A DNA stretch of 6,042 nt from Campylobacterales bacterium (GTDB lineage Bacteria; Campylobacterota; Campylobacteria; Campylobacterales; JAADDG01), in the NCBI GenBank assembly GCA_027009865.1, contig JALVCR010000009.1, forward strand, positions 1 through 6,042, read 5' to 3'. Positions 1 to 5,094 of this stretch are shown here, piece after piece; the first letter of the stretch is position 1, and every line of letters starts with the position of its first letter. The translations under genes and the position numbers were made by a program. The notes under the pieces were generated by a model, which ran no database searches, was not told the DNA's origin, and saw nothing but the letters and a program-made list of their open reading frames with translations.

Positions 1-734
1 AGAGCACGCTTGATTATTTTGACAGACTTTTAAAAGAGCATAAAATAGATTCAAGATTTAACTGCGAAGTTTTGGAAGTAAAGAAAGAGGGGGATATTTT
101 TAAAGTCTGGAGCGCTTGTGAAAATGAGCCTTTTTTGGGCAAAAATGTAATTGTGGCTATCGGCAGAATGGGAAAGCCAAATAAGCCTTCATATAAGATT
201 CCGCCTTCTTTGAGAAAAGTTGTAAATTTTAATCTTGATAAATGTTCTAAAGGCGAGAAGATACTGGTTGTCGGAGGAGGGGATTCGGCAGTTGAATATG
301 CTTATGATCTTGGGAGTGCAAATGATGTTACGCTAAATTACAGAAGAGATAAAATTACAAGGGCAAATCCTTATAATATATCTTTGATTAAAAAGGCTTT
401 TAAAGAAAACAAAGTAAAACCTAAACTTGGAGTCGATATAGAAAGTATTGAAGATAAAGACGGAAAAGTTAAAGTAAATTTTAAAAACAAAGAGAGTGAA
501 ATTTACGATAGAGTAATATACGCCATAGGCGGGACAACGCCTGTTGATTTTTTGAAAAAATGCTCAATAGAGCTTGACGAGAAAAACAGGCCGATATTTG
601 ACGAAAATAATTATGAAACGAAAATAAAAGGTCTTTATATTACCGGAGATATAGCCTTTGATAGCGGAGGTTCGATAGCTATAGCTCTAAATCAGGGATA
701 TAAAATAGTAAAGCATATTTTGGGAGTGGAATAA
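1..734 (+). CDS. FAD/NAD(P)H-dependent oxidoreductase, thioredoxin-reductase-like fold (5' end cut by window edge)
   Basis: The frame is open from the first complete codon at base 3 (243 visible residues) to TAA at 732-734, so the true start lies upstream; the TTG at 72 is internal and is not a start. Counting from base 3, the sequence shows the VAIGRMGKP strand that closes the first FAD half (51-59), a Rossmann dinucleotide motif VVGGGDSAVEYA (89-100), an RR pair in YRRD (113-116) as expected for NADPH binding, YAIGGTTP (173-180), and the second FAD motif ITGDIAFDSGGS (213-224). There is no CxxC redox pair between the FAD and NADPH segments, so it is not a classical thioredoxin reductase. 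It is nearer to YpdA-like or ferredoxin-NADP reductase-like flavoproteins. From memory it resembles a conserved Campylobacterota protein (Cj0559 type in Campylobacter jejuni), but no alignment was run. It is presumably a soluble cytoplasmic enzyme. The electron acceptor is unknown. The N-terminal FAD GxGxxG motif lies outside the window. Confidence 0.9.
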   Translation, partial: STLDYFDRLLKEHKIDSRFNCEVLEVKKEGDIFKVWSACENEPFLGKNVIVAIGRMGKPNKPSYKIPPSLRKVVNFNLDKCSKGEKILVVGGGDSAVEYAYDLGSANDVTLNYRRDKITRANPYNISLIKKAFKENKVKPKLGVDIESIEDKDGKVKVNFKNKESEIYDRVIYAIGGTTPVDFLKKCSIELDEKNRPIFDENNYETKIKGLYITGDIAFDSGGSIAIALNQGYKIVKHILGVE

Positions 735-737
735 AAG

Positions 738-751
738 AAAAAAATTTTTTT
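738..751. other. A7T7 palindromic A-tract after the oxidoreductase gene
   Basis: Seven A followed directly by seven T, a perfect palindrome three bases after the upstream stop codon. Its all-A/T stem and lack of a loop make it a poor intrinsic terminator. It is more likely a bent A-tract or a weak pause site within a 56-bp gap. A TATGAT hexamer at 759-764 could act as a weak internal -10 box for the next gene, but it has no clear -35 partner. Confidence 0.3.
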
Positions 752-790
752 ACGATATTATGATTAGATAAAAACGGGAGAGTAGAGAGT

Positions 791-1330
791 ATGTATATTT
801 GGACTACTAAAAAGCTTGCCATAGATTTAAAAAGAAGAAGATTGGATGAGGTTGAGAAATTAAAATATTATATAGCTTATATGACTCTTCTTACGATAGC
901 TTTCGGTCTTGGAACTCTTATGCCCGTTGGAACGGGAAGAGGCGTTAATATTCCAACTTTGATAATGGCTCTGATTATAAATATAGGAGGAATAATTATC
1001 TGTTTTAATACAAATAAAGAGTATGACGGTTTGGATTTTATAGAAAGAAGCATACTCTTTGGTCTTCCGATAATGATTAGAATTAGCGTTATCTTACTTG
1101 TGATAGATGTAGTTTTAGTAATTTTAATAAATAGATATCCAAATATAACTATCTATTTGGATTCTCCTTTTTTTGATTATATAGTTACTGTCTCTTTAGT
1201 TACTTTGTATTATCTTTTTTTATGGAAAGCATTTAAAAATCTGCCTATTGGGGATAACAGGATTGTAAAACAGCTCTCTGGTAAAAGATTTAAAAAGGAA
1301 AAAGAGAAAAGAGATAATATAAAAAATTGA
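791..1330 (+). CDS. Hypothetical four-helix inner-membrane protein
   Basis: This 179-residue protein was not recognised as any named family. It has a basic N-terminal cytoplasmic stretch with KRRR (14-17). Four hydrophobic segments, long enough to span the membrane, lie near residues 25-45, 53-73, 88-113 and 128-147. The C-terminal tail is very basic (KRFKKEKEKR, 165-174). Both charged ends suggest N-in/C-in topology by the positive-inside rule. The ATG at 791 is preceded by a purine-rich stretch with GGGAG at 776-780, ten bases upstream, which is slightly far but usable. It starts 56 bp after the oxidoreductase stop in the same direction and is probably cotranscribed with it. No catalytic or ligand-binding motif is visible, so function stays unknown; a membrane partner for a redox protein is only a guess from position. 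Confidence 0.8.
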   Translation: MYIWTTKKLAIDLKRRRLDEVEKLKYYIAYMTLLTIAFGLGTLMPVGTGRGVNIPTLIMALIINIGGIIICFNTNKEYDGLDFIERSILFGLPIMIRISVILLVIDVVLVILINRYPNITIYLDSPFFDYIVTVSLVTLYYLFLWKAFKNLPIGDNRIVKQLSGKRFKKEKEKRDNIKN

Positions 1331-1408
1331 TTTATAAATACAATATTTTTTATTTTCTTAAAATTATTTATTTATTTTTGAATAAAAAATTTTAAATCAA
1401 TTAAGAAT

Positions 1409-1414
1409 TATACA
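1409..1414 (+). promoter_or_regulatory. Candidate -10 box for the phosphoesterase gene
   Basis: TATACA sits in the 146-bp gap 1331-1476, 63 bases before the ATG at 1477. The nearest TTGAAT (1378-1383) is 25 bases upstream, too far for a standard -35, but Campylobacterota promoters often lack one and instead have T-rich upstream DNA, as here (1337-1380). The gap is almost wholly A/T, so chance matches are common. No hairpin terminator for the upstream gene was found in it. Confidence 0.25.
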
Positions 1415-1476
1415 AAGGAAAAAATATTATTATTCTCTAAGTTAAAATTTTTGAATAATATTAAATATGGTGGAAA

Positions 1477-2256
1477 ATGGTTGGTTTGATGAGAAATATC
1501 TTCTCCTTTGAATTTACTAAAAGTTTGGGAATAAAAGAGGATAATACAAACGGCAAATATTTGGTAATTCCTGATTTGCACGGAAGATATTCGGTTTATA
1601 AAAATATAGAATATTTTATTAAAAAAAAGATAGAAGATGACAGGCATATTATCTTTTTAGGCGATTATATGGATAGGGGAGAGAGCGGGAGGATTTTTAG
1701 AAGAGAGTTAGAGGATGTCGGCTCATATTTTGTTATGAGAGATTTGATAAAACTTAAAAAATATCTTCTAAAAAGGGGAAGAAGAGTTACTTTTCTTAAA
1801 GGAAATCATGAGATTTTTTTTGAAGATTACTATATAAAAGGGGATCACACTCCCTATTATGAATTTGATTTTTTTAAAAGAAGCGTAGATGCTATAAATT
1901 TTATATGCAAAAGAAACCGTTTTTTTATGCCAAGTTTTATAGAATTTTTAAAAGATTTAAAACCTTACTATTTGGACAAGAAATATAAGTATCTTTTTGT
2001 TCATGCCGGAATAGATCCAGAAGGCGGAAATATAGACAAACAGACAAAAGAGGGAGTTATATATTGGATTAGGAGCAGATTTATAGACTCTGATAAAAAG
2101 TTAAATTATACCGTTGTTTTTGGGCATACTCCTTTTAGTAAACCTTTTATAACCAGAGATAAAATAGGTATAGACAGCGGTATTTACAGAAGGGAATTTG
2201 CAAATCTTTTAATTATAAATCAAGACTCTGTAGAAATAAAGAGAATAGACAAATAG
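1477..2256 (+). CDS. PPP-family metallophosphoesterase (Ser/Thr protein phosphatase / ApaH-like)
   Basis: This complete 259-residue protein carries every hallmark of the calcineurin-like PPP superfamily in the right order: PDLHGR (32-37), GDYMDRG (62-68), LKGNHE (107-112), HAGIDPE (176-182) and FGHTPF (215-220), plus IDSG (232-235) near the end. The Asp, His and Asn residues in these motifs bind a dinuclear metal centre that hydrolyses phosphoesters. The YWIRSRFI segment (196-203) is also typical of bacterial PPP enzymes. Length fits single-domain bacterial phosphatases (lambda PP or ApaH class). There is no signal peptide or membrane segment, so it should be cytoplasmic. Substrate cannot be settled from sequence: phosphoprotein or dinucleoside polyphosphate. 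Two starts are possible, ATG 1477 and ATG 1489 (Met5). The first has GGTGG (1469-1473) just upstream and an in-frame TAA at 1462-1464 limits any longer form. It stands between AT-rich gaps and may be its own transcription unit. Confidence 0.93.
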   Translation: MVGLMRNIFSFEFTKSLGIKEDNTNGKYLVIPDLHGRYSVYKNIEYFIKKKIEDDRHIIFLGDYMDRGESGRIFRRELEDVGSYFVMRDLIKLKKYLLKRGRRVTFLKGNHEIFFEDYYIKGDHTPYYEFDFFKRSVDAINFICKRNRFFMPSFIEFLKDLKPYYLDKKYKYLFVHAGIDPEGGNIDKQTKEGVIYWIRSRFIDSDKKLNYTVVFGHTPFSKPFITRDKIGIDSGIYRREFANLLIINQDSVEIKRIDK

Positions 2257-2293
2257 GCGATATTCAATAGTTAAGTCTTTTTCAAGAGGTTGA

Positions 2294-2302
2294 TGTTATA
2301 AT
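2294..2302 (+). promoter_or_regulatory. Extended -10 promoter for the 863-residue secreted protein gene
   Basis: TG at 2294-2295, one base, then a perfect TATAAT at 2297-2302 form an extended -10 element in the 75-bp gap between the phosphoesterase stop and the GTG start. No good -35 is present at 17 bp, though a T-run lies upstream (2278-2282). This matches the style described for sigma-70 promoters in Campylobacterota. Transcription would start near 2309, leaving a leader of about 23 bases that holds only the ribosome binding site. Confidence 0.7.
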
Positions 2303-2320
2303 AAATAGAATTTAGAAAAT

Positions 2321-2327
2321 AGGGGAG
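2321..2327 (+). promoter_or_regulatory. Ribosome binding site that supports a GTG start
   Basis: AGGGGAG ends four bases before GTG 2332. An in-frame TAA at 2329-2331 abuts the GTG, so no longer product is possible. The next in-frame ATG is at 2401, after the hydrophobic leader. The Shine-Dalgarno match together with the signal peptide fix GTG 2332 as the start. Confidence 0.75.
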
Positions 2328-2331
2328 ATAA

Positions 2332-4923
2332 GTGAATAGGAATATTTTTTTCTCTTTTTTGCTGCTTTTTGCTTTTTTGACAGCTTCTTTTTCTCAGTCT
2401 ATGCCTATATCTTCGGATATAAATGAAAGCGTAAAGATAGAGACAATAAAGACTCCGTTTAGCATACTGTTAGATGAGAATTTAAATCAAATAAGAGTTA
2501 AGCTATCAAGTGGAGAGAATATAAAGCTCTCGGCTGCGAAAAAAGATTTAAATGCCTCTTTGGAGATTATAGCTTATAAAAACGGTGAAGTAGTGGAAGA
2601 TAAGAGAGTTGATAGAGATTTTGACGGGGAGTTTGATTTTAAAGATATAGATGAGATAGTTTTAAAGAGCTTTGGAAAATTTTTGATAAAAGCTACCAAA
2701 CTTGAAATTATAGCCGATATGGAAATTAATATTCCTAAAGATACGTTAGTTTCCGATAATAGCAGAGAGAAAATCCATAAAGAGGACAATCATGTAAATC
2801 AAAATGATATAAAAATAGTAGAAGAGGTAATTTCCGCTAAAGACAAGGAGGCTTTTAAAAAAGCTACCGGAGTTAGTTTAGTTGAAAATGATGAAAATAA
2901 AACTTCAATAGTTCCAGATAAAGAGAATAAAATCGAGCTCTCTTATGATGATACTATGCAAAAAAGAGAGTTTGATGAGAAATTAAAAGAAGAGATAGAA
3001 AAAGAGGAGAGTTTTAAAGAGTTTGGTAAAAAAACTCCTTTAAATTTAAAAAAAGAAGAAAAAATTGTTGCAGTAGAAAAAGAACCAAAATCTTTAACTC
3101 TTAATTTAAAAGAGTTAAAAGAAGATGAGATAAAAACTTCTTTAAAAAAAGAGATTCCAAAAACCTCTTTAAAACCTAAAGATTTGGATAATCATTTTTT
3201 TGATTTAAAAAATATAGATGATGAAAGCAAGATAAAATCTGTTTTAAAAGAGGATTTGAAAGAGCAAAGAGCTGATATAAGAAAGCCTGAAATATCAAAA
3301 GAGATCTTGCCTGAAAATTTTGAAAAGAAGAATATAGAAGATATAGCAAAAAAAAGTGATTTAAAGCAAATTGTATCAAATGATGAAATTAAAAAACCTT
3401 CTGTTGAAAAAATAGAGAAAGTTTCAAAAGCTTTTGAAACAACAGTTTATTTTAAAACCCCGAAAGTTGTAAACAAAAGTATATCAATTAATAAGCCATC
3501 TATAAAAAATGTAAATACCGATATATTATCAAATAAAAATGAATTTCAAACAAAAAGGCCTAAAATTTCTTCTATAAATGATAATATTCTAAAACCCAAA
3601 GAAGTAAAAAATGCAGGATCTATAAAGGAAAAAACTGAAAATTTAAAAATAAAAACTCCTAAAATAGCTTTAAGAAAAAATATTGTCAAAAAACCTTTAA
3701 TAGAAAAATCTCCCCGTTTAGTTGAAAATGAGATTGATATAGACAAAAAACCAAATATAAAAGAGAATGTCTCTATAAAACCTCCTAAGATTTCATCAAA
3801 AATAAAAACTCCTAAAATTATAGCAGCTCCTATTCTTTCTTCAAAAAAACCAAGTATAGAATCTAAAGAGTTTTATAGAAAACCTTCCTCTTTGCCCTCA
3901 AGTTTAACGGGATATTTAGATGTATATGTCTTAAAAGATGGCAAGCCCACTATCGGGTGGATATCAATCATAGATGAAAAAACAAACAAAGTAGTTGCAA
4001 ATGGAGATACTTTTCATAAAAATCCTGCTACCTTCAAACTTCCCATAGGAAAATATACTGTAGTGATTATAGATAAAAAAGTAGTTCCTCCTCTTGAAGA
4101 GAAGATATATTCTTTAGAGGTAAAAGGGGGTAAGAGAACGGTTGCAAAGAGCACGTTTGCAAGCGGAACATTGAAAGTTGCTGTTTTGAAAAATTCTACT
4201 CCTACGAGCACAGCATATGTGAAAATTTATGATACAAAAACTCATGAAAAAGTAGTGGATGATAACACTTATAGAAACAATCCTGTTGTAGCAAGACTTC
4301 CTTTTGGCAATTATTACATAGTAGTAGAAGATTATAGTCTCACTCCAAAACAGCATATAGTTTTGAAAAATATAAAAATAGATGGTAAAAAAGAGATTTT
4401 AAAATCCATAGATTTTGAAGAGGGCAAATTAAAAATAGTAACTTTAAAAAATAATACTCCTATTCCTGCAAAATATGAAATATTTTTACCAAGATTTTCT
4501 AAAAAGATAAAGAGCGGATTTACAGATCCAAATAGTGGAGAGGCTTTGATAAAACTGGCTGCCGGAAATTATGATGTTAGAATAATTCACAGAGGTTCTG
4601 TTTCTAAGACGATTAAAAAATTTAAAAATATTTCTATAAATAGAAATAGTGTAAAAGAGCTTGATGTTTTGTTTAGGGAGGGAAAACTTAGAGTAATTTC
4701 CAAAAGGGGTTTAAATCCTCTTTATACTAATGTTAGTATCTATAAACCTGGTTCAAATAAAAGAGTTTATTTTGATTTTACTTCAAGAGAAAATGGAGAA
4801 GTGGTTATAGATTTGCCGGCCGGAGTTTATGATGTAGTGGTAAGAGATCACAATATAAAAAGAGTATTTAAAAGAGTTAGAATAAGAGAGAAAAAGACAT
4901 ATACTATTCACGCTAAATTTTAA
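2332..4923 (+). CDS. Large secreted modular protein with Lys-Pro linker and four tandem beta-type repeats
   Basis: This 863-residue protein matches no named protein I recognise. Residues 1-21 form a classical signal peptide (MNR, then a hydrophobic run FFSFLLLFAFLTA, likely cut after ASFS) with no lipobox Cys, so it should be exported. Residues about 30-140 look like a small beta-rich domain holding an EF-hand-like loop (94-105). Residues about 145-370 are K/E/D-rich and probably disordered or helical. Residues 317-520 carry recurring Lys-Pro motifs such as KTPKI. Residues 526-863 are four repeats of about 86 residues, each with GxLxV near its start and LPxGxYxV in the middle, a pattern known from carboxypeptidase-regulatory-like and PEGA-like beta sandwiches. 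The chain ends with the last repeat; there is no sorting motif, C-terminal membrane anchor or catalytic motif. It may bridge envelope layers or bind surface ligands, but that is inference. It has its own promoter and a terminator follows. Confidence 0.88.
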   Translation: MNRNIFFSFLLLFAFLTASFSQSMPISSDINESVKIETIKTPFSILLDENLNQIRVKLSSGENIKLSAAKKDLNASLEIIAYKNGEVVEDKRVDRDFDGEFDFKDIDEIVLKSFGKFLIKATKLEIIADMEINIPKDTLVSDNSREKIHKEDNHVNQNDIKIVEEVISAKDKEAFKKATGVSLVENDENKTSIVPDKENKIELSYDDTMQKREFDEKLKEEIEKEESFKEFGKKTPLNLKKEEKIVAVEKEPKSLTLNLKELKEDEIKTSLKKEIPKTSLKPKDLDNHFFDLKNIDDESKIKSVLKEDLKEQRADIRKPEISKEILPENFEKKNIEDIAKKSDLKQIVSNDEIKKPSVEKIEKVSKAFETTVYFKTPKVVNKSISINKPSIKNVNTDILSNKNEFQTKRPKISSINDNILKPKEVKNAGSIKEKTENLKIKTPKIALRKNIVKKPLIEKSPRLVENEIDIDKKPNIKENVSIKPPKISSKIKTPKIIAAPILSSKKPSIESKEFYRKPSSLPSSLTGYLDVYVLKDGKPTIGWISIIDEKTNKVVANGDTFHKNPATFKLPIGKYTVVIIDKKVVPPLEEKIYSLEVKGGKRTVAKSTFASGTLKVAVLKNSTPTSTAYVKIYDTKTHEKVVDDNTYRNNPVVARLPFGNYYIVVEDYSLTPKQHIVLKNIKIDGKKEILKSIDFEEGKLKIVTLKNNTPIPAKYEIFLPRFSKKIKSGFTDPNSGEALIKLAAGNYDVRIIHRGSVSKTIKKFKNISINRNSVKELDVLFREGKLRVISKRGLNPLYTNVSIYKPGSNKRVYFDFTSRENGEVVIDLPAGVYDVVVRDHNIKRVFKRVRIREKKTYTIHAKF
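2611..2646 (+). other. EF-hand-like calcium-binding loop in the secreted protein
   Basis: The 12 codons encode residues 94-105, DRDFDGEFDFKD. They fit the canonical loop spacing: Asp at 1, 3 and 5, Gly at 6, a hydrophobic residue at 8, Asp at 9 and an acidic residue at 12. Similar DxDxDG loops occur in exported calcium-binding proteins (dockerin, thrombospondin type 3, EF-hand). There is a single copy, and flanking helices are not evident, so it may be a lone loop in a beta domain rather than a true EF-hand. Confidence 0.5.
3645..3665 (+). repeat. 21-bp direct repeat, copy 1
   Basis: This is identical to 3798-3818 and encodes the heptapeptide KIKTPKI (residues 439-445). The two copies are in frame and 153 bp apart, so recombination between them would remove 51 codons without a frameshift. 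Confidence 0.8.
3798..3818 (+). repeat. 21-bp direct repeat, copy 2
   Basis: Perfect second copy of the repeat at 3645-3665, encoding KIKTPKI at residues 490-496. Conservation at the DNA level, while flanking Lys-Pro motifs have drifted, may reflect recent duplication, or simply the biased A-rich codon use. Confidence 0.8.
3907..4920 (+). repeat. Four tandem 86-residue beta-type repeats at the C-terminus
   Basis: Repeat units lie near residues 526-609, 610-695, 696-781 and 782-863 (bases 3907-4158, 4159-4416, 4417-4674, 4675-4920). The G-x-L-x-[V/I] signatures begin at residues 527, 612, 698 and 784. The L-[P/A]-x-G-x-Y signatures begin at 570, 656, 742 and 828, exactly 86 apart. Repeats 1 and 2 are most alike (VLK near the start, the D..T...V segment, and a NP before the LPxGxY). 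Repeats 3 and 4 share a different insert with a Ser-Gly or Asn-Gly turn. Divergence at DNA level is high, so this is an old duplication. The likely fold is a small beta sandwich of carboxypeptidase-regulatory-like or PEGA-like type, which often mediates adhesion or protein binding outside the cytoplasm. Confidence 0.8.
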
Positions 4924-4939
4924 CTTTCCACTTTAAAAA

Positions 4940-4969
4940 ATCGAGGAATCTCCTCGATCTAAATTTTAA
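4940..4969. terminator. Hairpin terminator after the secreted protein gene, possibly bidirectional
   Basis: A perfect 8-bp stem (4940-4947 pairing with 4951-4958) with a 3-base loop lies 16 bases after the stop codon. It is one of few GC-containing structures in the non-coding DNA here. On the + strand the U-tract is weak (CTAAATTTT). On the - strand the stem is followed directly by a run of T (complement of A 4935-4939). It should end the upstream transcript and separate it from the peptidase gene. Confidence 0.75.
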
Positions 4970-5052
4970 AAAGTAATTTTCTTCATTTATATATTCTATC
5001 TTATTTAAAAATAAAATCTATTTTTTAAAAGCAAATAAAAATATATTAAATT

Positions 5053-5058
5053 TATGAT
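5053..5058 (+). promoter_or_regulatory. Candidate -10 box for the cysteine peptidase gene
   Basis: TATGAT lies 36 bases before the ATG at 5095. A second option is TATAAA at 5060-5065. No -35 is evident. The stretch 4970-5080 is almost wholly A/T, so the call is weak, but the hairpin just upstream implies that a separate promoter is needed in this gap. Nothing else was seen between the hairpin and the gene. Confidence 0.3.
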
Positions 5059-5083
5059 ATATAAAATTATATATCTTTTTAAA

Positions 5084-5088
5084 AAGGA
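5084..5088 (+). promoter_or_regulatory. Ribosome binding site of the cysteine peptidase gene
   Basis: AAGGA with a six-base spacer to ATG 5095. It is well placed and supports that start, which also gives a proper basic-then-hydrophobic export signal. Confidence 0.75.
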
Positions 5089-5094
5089 TTTAAG

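Larger units (their letters stand above)
3454..3885 (+). repeat. Degenerate Lys-Pro short repeats in the secreted protein (linker zone)
   Basis: The core of a zone encoding the short motif [K/R/N][K/R/T/P]P[K/S/N/L/E][I/V]. Clear copies start at residues 375, 387, 408, 441, 453, 472, 483, 492 and 505, with two earlier ones at 317 and 354 and degenerate ones at 420 and 516. Spacing is irregular (9 to 33 residues). Such Lys-Pro-rich segments in exported proteins, TonB being the best known, are extended and can span the periplasm or bind the cell wall; whether this one does is inference. Confidence 0.75.

Noticed and set aside
72..734. TTG at 72 as the real start of the oxidoreductase
   Set aside because: The frame stays open to the left edge and the upstream residues (LDYFDRLLKEHKI) continue the family sequence; starting at 72 would remove part of the FAD domain.
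738..751. A7T7 as an intrinsic terminator
   Set aside because: It has no loop and no G/C in the stem, and the next gene follows closely in the same direction, so readthrough is more likely.
1467..1511. A 14-codon frame (ATG 1467, TGA 1509) overlapping the phosphoesterase start, as a possible leader peptide
   Set aside because: There is no ribosome binding site in front of it, no regulatory codon run and no attenuator hairpin; short frames like this arise often by chance.
1408..1647. Minus-strand open frame of 79 codons overlapping the phosphoesterase start
   Set aside because: It is antisense to a well-supported gene, has Phe/Ile-rich low-complexity content expected from AT-rich DNA, and has no recognisable motif.
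2574..2789. Minus-strand open frame of 71 codons inside the secreted-protein gene
   Set aside because: Ser/Leu-rich antisense shadow of K/E/D-rich codons; no ribosome binding site or family features.
4014..4356. Two overlapping minus-strand open frames within the tandem-repeat region
   Set aside because: They lie opposite a coding region with a clear 86-residue periodicity on the + strand, so they are shadows.
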